Positions 57,517-64,000 of a stretch of 64,000 nucleotides of DNA are shown here, piece after piece. The notes under the pieces are model-generated. The model was not told the origin of the DNA and did not search any database. It saw only the letters and a program-made list of their open reading frames with translations. The position numbers were made by a program, and so were the translations under genes. This DNA comes from Prinsepia uniflora (Eukaryota > Streptophyta > Magnoliopsida > Rosales > Rosaceae): contig CM064863.1 in assembly GCA_032719365.1 (NCBI GenBank), positions 63,513,583 through 63,577,582 of the forward strand, in the 5' to 3' direction. The number at the start of each line of letters is the position of its first letter. Positions within the stretch are counted from its first letter, which is position 1.

Positions 57517-60500
57517 TGTAATGACCCATCCCGAATTAACGGGATTAATTAAGGATTAATGACGGATTAGTGAGACTAATCGGGGATTAGACGAGGATTA
57601 ACGGACGTTCAGGGCAAAATGACGATTTTGCCCATATAATGGGCAAACCGTTGACTTTTCGTTTGGACTGTCAAATGGACTTTGGCCGATGACTGTGACG
57701 TAGTTCGGGGCGTCACGAGTTCATAGACACGTGACACGTTCGATTCCGACATCCGTGGAAGAAGTTATGACGTTCGGAAGTTCAAGGGCGTTTTGGTAAT
57801 TTGGTTGAATAAGGGCCAACAATTGACTTTTGACCCGGGATGTCCGATGACAAAGGGTCGAGTACCGTTACGTAGATCGGGACGATACGAATCCGTAGAC
57901 AGGTGGCACGTCGAATTCGGACGTTCGACGGCGAAATTACGGTTCACGGAAGTTCAAGTGCACTATTGCACGTTTTTCGAGACAGAAGCTTGTTTGGCAT
58001 TTAGTGGGCCCTAGATCCTACTCAGACCCAATGGATGAATGACACATGTCATTCATCCATTCCCCATCATTTTTCCTTCATGCATATCCTTTCCCCGTTC
58101 ATCGATCATTTTCCCATTTTTAACCCACCAAACCGATCAACCCTTTTCAATCGAATCCAAACCCTTCAACCTATAACCATTTGAGAAGACAGAGAGTGAA
58201 CTGAGGAGTTGAGGTTGTGGTGGCTAGCCCAGGCAGAGCCGCCGTGGACGGCGGAGGAGGAAACCGATCCAGGTAATCGGTTTTAACCGATTTAATCCAT
58301 TTTCGATTTCTAGTCATTATGGGCTTGTTTGGATAATTGTGTTGAATTAAATAGGTTGCTAGGGTTGAAATAAGATGGTTTTGGGAGGTGGTAGACGGCT
58401 GCGAAGCCGTGGGAAGGTTTTGGAAAACTGGACCATGGAAGAGGTTTTGGACCGGTTAGATTTTAAGGGTTTTAGGTAGTTTTAATCGTATATTTAGATT
58501 CCTAAGATCGAATTAGAAGGATTAGGATTGATTAGGAACAAAACGGACGAAAATTGGACCGGATATGGACCTAGACCGGTCATGCCGGTCCAGTTTCAGA
58601 ACAGAACCGGGCTGGCCGATTTGGACCGGCCTGAACGAGGAAGAAGATGACCTGTGCAGGGTGCGTGAGGCTCACGCGCAGGCCAATTCCAGGGCGCGTG
58701 ACGGCGCGTGGCAGGGATTTTGAGGATGGTTCTAACATGTCAAATCATCTATTCAATGTAACGAACATTTTGGGTGCGAGTTTAAAAATAGTTAAAAATC
58801 CCGAAAAATTAGGGGGCTTTAGTGAGGGGTTAATTAAGTATTTAGTAACCCTCTGAAGTGATTTGGACAGGTTTGGAAGTCCCGGAGATGAAGATTGATC
58901 TGGGAGAGCCGTATTGCACGCGTATCGAGGGGTAGGGCGGACGGTATGTGAGTGGAATTTCTTTCTGAAATCGATGCATGCATAAATGTTTTATATATGT
59001 TTTAAGATGTGTTTTGGGATGCCTTGAGTGCATTTTTGTGTTTGTTTATGTGTGGGTACGTATTTCGAGGTTTTCGAGTTTTATACGTGCTTACGTTTTC
59101 GGTTTTCGTGAAATGGTTTTGAAAAGGTAAAACCGGGCATGACAACCATTTGGATTTGGTTTTGACTCGGGCATGAGACCCTATTGATGACCTACGGGTC
59201 TGAGTCGTGGTCGTGACGGGTGATGTGTGCACGGCGACGGACGACGTGACGCTCGCCTCTGGATTGGGATGCGTTCATTCTGGAGAGGTCACGATACACG
59301 TCCCGTTGTCGAGTAGCCAATGAAGGCTTGACTTCAGAGTGCTGACGGTTTAGAGGATCGATTGGCGACATGTGCACCATGGTCTCGAGATGGTCGTGGC
59401 AGTGATGTGTCCACGGTGACATACCAGGATTGAGAGCGGTTCTGGATTGATGGTTGCACACATCGCTATGATCGGGATCGTGACTAACCCTGAGATATCG
59501 GGCTCGATGCCCAGTTGATTTACGAGTTCGGGCTCGATGCCCAGTTGATTTACGAGTTCGGGCTCGATGCCCAGTTATTGTGAAATCGGGCTAGAGGCCC
59601 TATTGAGTTTTACTTTTGGGCGGAAGGCCCAGTTGATGTGTGTTATAGGGCGCAAGTCCCGTTTTTATGGTTTTCTTATACTAGTACGTATATACCCTCA
59701 TTGCGAGATGATTGATTGGTTTCCTCCAGTAGTCGACCTGGAGAGTCACGATCCACAGACTAGAGTGGGTATCCCCATAAGGATTCCGTTCCAGGAGTTG
59801 GAGTTATGATGTGGTCCCGGACTAGATTCTGGAGAGATGATCGGACTAGGTCCGAAGATGAGCCTCCCAGATGGAGAATTCCTGGGAGAAGACTCGGAGT
59901 GAGACCCCGAGTAATATGCATACTTATATATATAGAGACATCGTGACTATATCGGGGATGTGTTCCCTAGGGGCTGTGTGCCCCGAGTTGGCATCTTCTC
60001 CGGAAGTGCCAAGGATGGGTTATATATGTATATATGTATATGTGGATGAGTTTTCACTGAGATGGCGTGGGGCTGAGACCCTCGCGTATTATTTTTGGGC
60101 CGAGACCCTTATGAGATGGTTTTGGGACGAGTTCCCATGTGTTTTGGTTTGGGCGGAGGTCCCATGTGTTGTTTGACTGATTTCGGGCTAAGGTCCAAAT
60201 AGTTTGATGGTTCATGACGGTTTATAAGAACTGGGCATGAACCCTAGAAATGGTTTTCGAATGCATGCATATGTTTTGAATTAAGGGCATAATGGTCTTT
60301 TATGAAAATGTTTTTATAAAATATTTTTTTTGTCCACTCATAGCTTTTGAATTTTGAATGCTCTTCAGGTTGACCGCGGATGCGGCTGTAACAGAGACGA
60401 GACATCGCATTCCTCCTTCGGATCCTGGCGTACTCTGATAGCCCGGTTGGGCAATGGACGGAAATATCCCTGGTCAGACGGGAACAAGCACGTCCCAGAC

Positions 60501-60532
60501 TAATCCCGAGGGATATGGGACGGGTCCTGTCA
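57517..60532 (+). mobile_element. 5' LTR of element L, chromovirus-type (3.02 kb), inserted in element K
   Basis: It begins TGTAATGACCCATCCCG and ends GGGACGGGTCCTGTCA. It is followed by a primer site, so it is the 5' LTR of a truncated element, not a solo LTR. CAATA precedes it and no copy of CAATA was found downstream. GTGAGTGGAA is at 58948-58957, TGCATGCA at 58975-58982 and 60262-60269, and GTCCACTCA at 60332-60340. A GCGCGTGAGGCTCACGCGC box lies near 58660. Confidence 0.9.
59500..60243 (+). repeat. Hairpin array in LTR L (GGGC..GCCC type, about twelve units)
   Basis: Stem-loops with a GGG/CCC core start at 59500, 59530 and 59560 (three identical GGGCTCGATGCCC in a 30-bp tandem repeat), 59588, 59618, 59648, 60069, 60097, 60124, 60151, 60185 and 60230. 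The loops vary (CTAGAG, CGGAAG, CGCAAG, CGAG), so this subfamily kept the GGG/CCC stem and not the loop. Confidence 0.85.
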
Positions 60533-60535
60533 ACT

Positions 60536-60547
60536 TGGTATCAGTGC
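60536..60547 (+). other. Primer-binding site of element L
   Basis: TGGTATCAGTGC follows three bases after the LTR end and differs in one base from the initiator tRNA-Met complement TGGTATCAGAGC. Confidence 0.8.
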
Positions 60548-61190
60548 GAGGTTGGCTCATCTGATACTCATAGTACTCTGATACCAGTTGGTATCATAGC
60601 AGAGTTTACGCGCAGATCGAGGATGTGATGTCTCTCCAATCGTAACAGCCCATCATCAACCTGATAGTTAGGGTACTAGTACGAGGTTTCGGTCGAATCA
60701 ACCCTAGTTCGTGTACGTTTGACACGTGATGCAATCGTGTGAGGTCAGTTTGGTAGAGGAAGCCGTGTTTTCAGAGAGGTTGGAACCTCAAGTAGGATCA
60801 TTATCCGTGCGAATCCAATGACTTAGAGCTGCATAGTTATTGGGATAGGATCTAGTGGATCAGTAGATGCAGTAGGACGACCTGAGAGTTGGGATCGCCG
60901 TGGCGTCATGATGGAGCATGGAACAGAGTATGGTGAGATCCGTAGAGGTCAGACGTTGGGATCGGCCACGATAGAGATTGTGCTGCCCAGAGTAGTCAAC
61001 CGTGCGAGAACTTTAGTTGAGGCTGGTTGGAGTAGGACGTTGATCCTATTTGGCATGAGAGACCACGTTTATAAGTGTCGAATCCCTCCTAGACTAAGTG
61101 AATCTAGGGAAGTGAGATCGAAGGTGTATGTCATTTTGTCATGCATTGTCACATAACTTTTATGTCTTATGCAGGTTCTAATAACAATTT
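60548..61190 (+). other. Truncated interior of element L
   Basis: About 640 bp of leader-like sequence follows the primer site, including a near-palindrome at 60576-60604 and a chance frame at 60908-61156. It has no Gag motif. Somewhere near 61150-61200 AT-rich sequence of element K resumes. The polypurine tract and 3' LTR of L are missing. Confidence 0.65.
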
Positions 61191-63360
61191 CTCTCTTATG
61201 CATTCACATCATTCTTCATGTATATACCTATGTGTTGCATTATTTTAGACACTCTTGAAACTTGTGCATTAGCTTGATTTTACCGTGACTTTACTTTGTG
61301 CATTCTAAACTTGTTTATACTTTGTTATTCTTTACTTGTATATATGTTATTTCATAGTTGTATATATCTTATTGCATTTGTTTTTACATTTTCTTATAGT
61401 ACTTGTCATGACATCTTTAACTTGCATTGCATCTTTAATCTTACTTGCATCTTTAACCCAAATTGCATCCCTAACTTAAATTTGTATATCTAACATGCAT
61501 TCTTGACAAACGTACATCTCTGACTAACTAACTTGCATTTTTTTTAGGCTGGATGAACGTTAAACTTTAAGCACTTGTTGGAAGGCAACCCAATGTGTTC
61601 CCGGGATGTGAAGGAGTCATCAACGTAGATTTGCTATCTTTTTACCCTTCAGTCTCCTTTATTTTGTTTATTCATTGCTTTCTTGCTTTATTTTCGTAAA
61701 TCCTCTTCCTTACTTTGATTCTATGTTCAATTACTCCTTATTTTCCTACATTGAGGATAATGTAGAATTGAAGTGTGGGGGAATAGTTTACAATTTTAAT
61801 TGTCCAATAAAATTGTTTTATAAAAAAATAAAAAAAATTATTAAAAAAAAATTTGCTTTCTTGTGTCTTTTTGTTTTAACTTAGTGTTTTTACGAGTATT
61901 AAGTTTCCCTTTAACCTTTCAATGATATAAATGAACGGAAATGAATATGTTATGACTATAAAGATAATCACTACAACTTGAATTTGTTTGTTAATACTTT
62001 GTGATTAAGTGTGATAACTTGTAGATAATGCATGTAAATTGGTATATAAACGAGCATGTTAAGATAAGCATGAATCATTTAAACCTTATGTGAGCTTTAG
62101 AACTTTATATACATCATTGATGAGGGATTCATAAGTTCTTTGTTTAAATTGATATACATATGCCTCATAACTGTTTGCCATAGTTTTTAATGAACTCTAG
62201 AGTACTAGAACTTATTCTATGTGATTTTCAAAGCTATTAAGTCAATAAACTCTCTGATTTTGGACATGATTAAGGTATTAGGGTTAACATCACAAATTCA
62301 AACATTCATGTTCTCTATTTGTGCGCACAAGTTGCTACCCCCTTTAGTCTTAACTCCTTTGAGCCCATATTAAGCCTTTCTTTCGTCACCATAATTATCT
62401 AAACATGTGAGCTTAGTATAGACATTCTTTACCCTTGTTCCAAGGACTCGGTTGAAGACATGAAGATCGTGTAAAGAGAAAATGATGATGTTGTGAAGAC
62501 TTTTATGTGTATTATTTGGGTTTACTTACTCAAACATTATTGTATTATTGATACATTTTATTATCTTGATATTTGAAAAAAAAAAGAGAAAAAAAAAAAC
62601 ACAAAAAAGAGAAAAAAAAACACAATGTTTTGAGTCTTTATCAAGGTAATAAGGGTTGATTATGTAATGTTTGAGTTAAATCCCTTACATTTGTAAATTC
62701 GACACAAAGAATGAATACGAGGCCCAACATGATGAAACCTGGCCTATGTTCGACGGGAATGATTATTGACATCATTGCACTAAGGTCGGGAAGTTATATT
62801 ACGTTTTGGGAGTCTATTGAGTCTTGAAACAAATTTGAGCACCCCTTATCCTATATTTTCCTTGCCTCTAAACTTAGCCTAATTACCACCTTTATAAAGA
62901 CCTTATGATCCTTAAGATGGTAAATTTCGATCAGTTGAGTCAATCACTTGAGTAAGCTTATGATTTTTGTTCATTTGTGCAAGTATATTTAATTTTTATC
63001 TTGAGGTATTTGTTTGAAATTTTGCAAAAGTACTTTATTTCTATTATGTGAGCATTTTCCTCACATACTTTGAGTGCAAACACAAACCCTTACAAATTGA
63101 GTGAATTTATGAGTGCATATCCTTATGAGTTGATTCATACTTGTTTTATTCTTGTTGATATCCATTTCACCAAATTTACTCATTGTCTTACTTGTTGAAA
63201 TTTTTTTTTATCATGTATTAACTCTTGAATTCCATATGCTTAAATGCTTTCAAGTGAAAATCTTTTATGCTATGATTATAATAAAGAAATTTTGAGACAA
63301 ATGGTTAAGGGTTAGTTGTTTTAAATTATTAGTTTAATTTTAGTATTTGCTAGGGGTATT
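61191..63360 (+). other. Non-coding interior of element K, right part
   Basis: This is AT-rich sequence without coding frames. It contains CATCTTTAAC/TTGCATCT repeats (61410-61530), the GAAGTGTGGGGGAATAG phrase near 61770 and an A-rich stretch at 62574-62625. The sequence just before the 3' LTR (GCTAGGGGTATT) is the only candidate polypurine tract and is weak. Confidence 0.7.
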
Positions 63361-64000
63361 TGATAGGTCTTTAATTAGACATTATTTTATACCCTTTAGA
63401 CTTGTATTTTAATATTAAAATATCGAACAATTGGAGAAAATAATAGTTTTAGTGGGAAATTTGCAGAAATAAATAAAGTATAAAATTCTGAATATTTTAG
63501 CGAAAGAATCGTCCTAATCGGAATTATAACGAAGAAATTATAGACGATATAAGGAAGGGCACCAAATTATTTAAAGGAATTCAGTAGGGGCTATCGAATT
63601 CAGCAGCCCAACGCCCAGCCTTCAGCCCAGAAGCAGCCCAGTGATCCAGCCCAAGACTAACCATTGTTGCAGCCCGTGGCCCAAATTCCTGCCCGTGCAA
63701 CCCTCCTCGCCTTCAGCAAACATTGGTCGAGCTCGCCTTCAACGGTTCGGCGCGCGTGTCCAGAAAGCCATCCTTCAGTTCAGCACATTCCCACTGAACG
63801 CCTTTTATTCAATTCGGAGCGTGTCTCCCGAATGTATCTTACGCCCACCGACAGCTCTCAACCGACTCCACTTGCTCCTCTGTGCAACTGCATTTTCTGC
63901 AGTCACTCACCGAAAATCAGACCTCCATGCCTTACTGTTACCTGCTCCCTTTTTGCATCAGTTTTGGCAGATTTCCAGCACTTTTACAGCAACAAACCCA
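63361..64000 (+). repeat. 3' LTR of element K, first 640 bp
   Basis: It begins TGATAGGTCTTTAATTAGAC and follows the 5' LTR closely, with a deletion of about 12 bp near 63390 and scattered substitutions. The window ends inside it. Confidence 0.92.

Larger units (their letters stand above)
54287..64000 (+). mobile_element. Element K: large non-coding LTR element (LARD-like), runs off window
   Basis: The 5' LTR (54287 to about 56124) and the start of the 3' LTR (63361 onward) both begin TGATAGGTCTTTAATTAGAC and agree closely over the 640 bp visible. The primer site is at 56127-56144. The interior has no Gag or Pol frame. It contains a GC-rich segment, a TTGTTCATA array, the inserted element L, and near 61750-61785 the phrase GAAGTGTGGGGGAATAG that is common in the interiors of Athila/Tat-related and LARD elements. 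It is therefore probably a non-autonomous gypsy element, and LTR J is a solo copy of it. Its TSD cannot be tested; the five bases before it are TGACA. Confidence 0.85.

Noticed and set aside
57765..58014. Short ORFs on both strands at the start of LTR L, similar to those at 1141-1424 and 33333-33518
   Set aside because: They recur because this part of the LTR is conserved. Different copies have unrelated frame lengths and stops.
59500..59572. Three identical 30-bp repeats resembling a CRISPR-like array
   Set aside because: This is a short tandem repeat with no distinct spacers, inside a plant LTR.

Overview
This is a plant nuclear window made almost entirely of transposable elements nested inside one another, with no intact host gene that I can defend. 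The Ty3/gypsy chromovirus, Ty1/copia, hAT and endogenous pararetrovirus remains, the 5-bp and 8-bp target-site duplications (TSDs) and the tRNA-iMet primer sites all indicate a seed plant, probably a eudicot. I cannot name the species. No rRNA, tRNA gene, CRISPR array or bacterial-type operon was seen. Almost every coding region carries stops, frameshifts or insertions.

Layout. 1-6.6 kb: a degenerate 25-bp minisatellite that has received three LTRs (end of one at 1-160, solo LTR at 946-4293, solo LTR of another family at 4591-6454). 6.6-8.84 kb: unclassified sequence with an internal duplication. 8.84-19.6 kb: a nearly full-length endogenous caulimovirid of florendovirus-like layout (movement protein, coat protein, protease, RT-RNase H, then a second ORF). 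It lies between two TA-microsatellite tracts, is broken by many lesions and by a solo LTR (9364-12137), and ends in an inverted duplication around its primer-binding site. 20.1-31.7 kb: LTR-like sequence with a hAT MITE, then a decayed copia element split by a two-LTR gypsy derivative with almost no interior (21409-27275) and by a probable DNA transposon (29271-30880). 32.3-51.6 kb: a hAT transposase pseudogene split by two insertions. The first is a four-deep stack of related LTRs: LTR H contains solo LTR G (33193-46614), which contains element F (33860-44302, a coding chromovirus), which contains solo LTR E (38407-41380). The second is solo LTR I (48503-50998). 54.3-64 kb: a large non-coding LTR element (K) that runs off the window and contains a truncated chromovirus copy (L, LTR 57517-60532).

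Most of the large LTRs (A, B, D, E, F, G, H, I, L) belong to one broad family, which I link to Tekay/Del-type chromoviruses through element F. They share nearly palindromic termini. Each also carries a previously unremarked internal cassette: a GTGAGTGGAC box and a CATGC-cored box (TGCATGCA in most copies) at one side, and the same pair inverted about 0.7-1.4 kb away, with an array of short hairpins between them. In five copies the hairpins are 14-mers of the form GAGT-TTAAAG-ACTC or GGGT-TTAAAG-ACCC, so the stems co-vary while the loop stays constant. This is the most interesting structure I found. The TSDs (TAGCC, ATGCG, GGTTG, AGAAG, CAATT, CAGGG, ATGCT, TTGTG, CACGTGGC) were read directly and fix the order of insertion.
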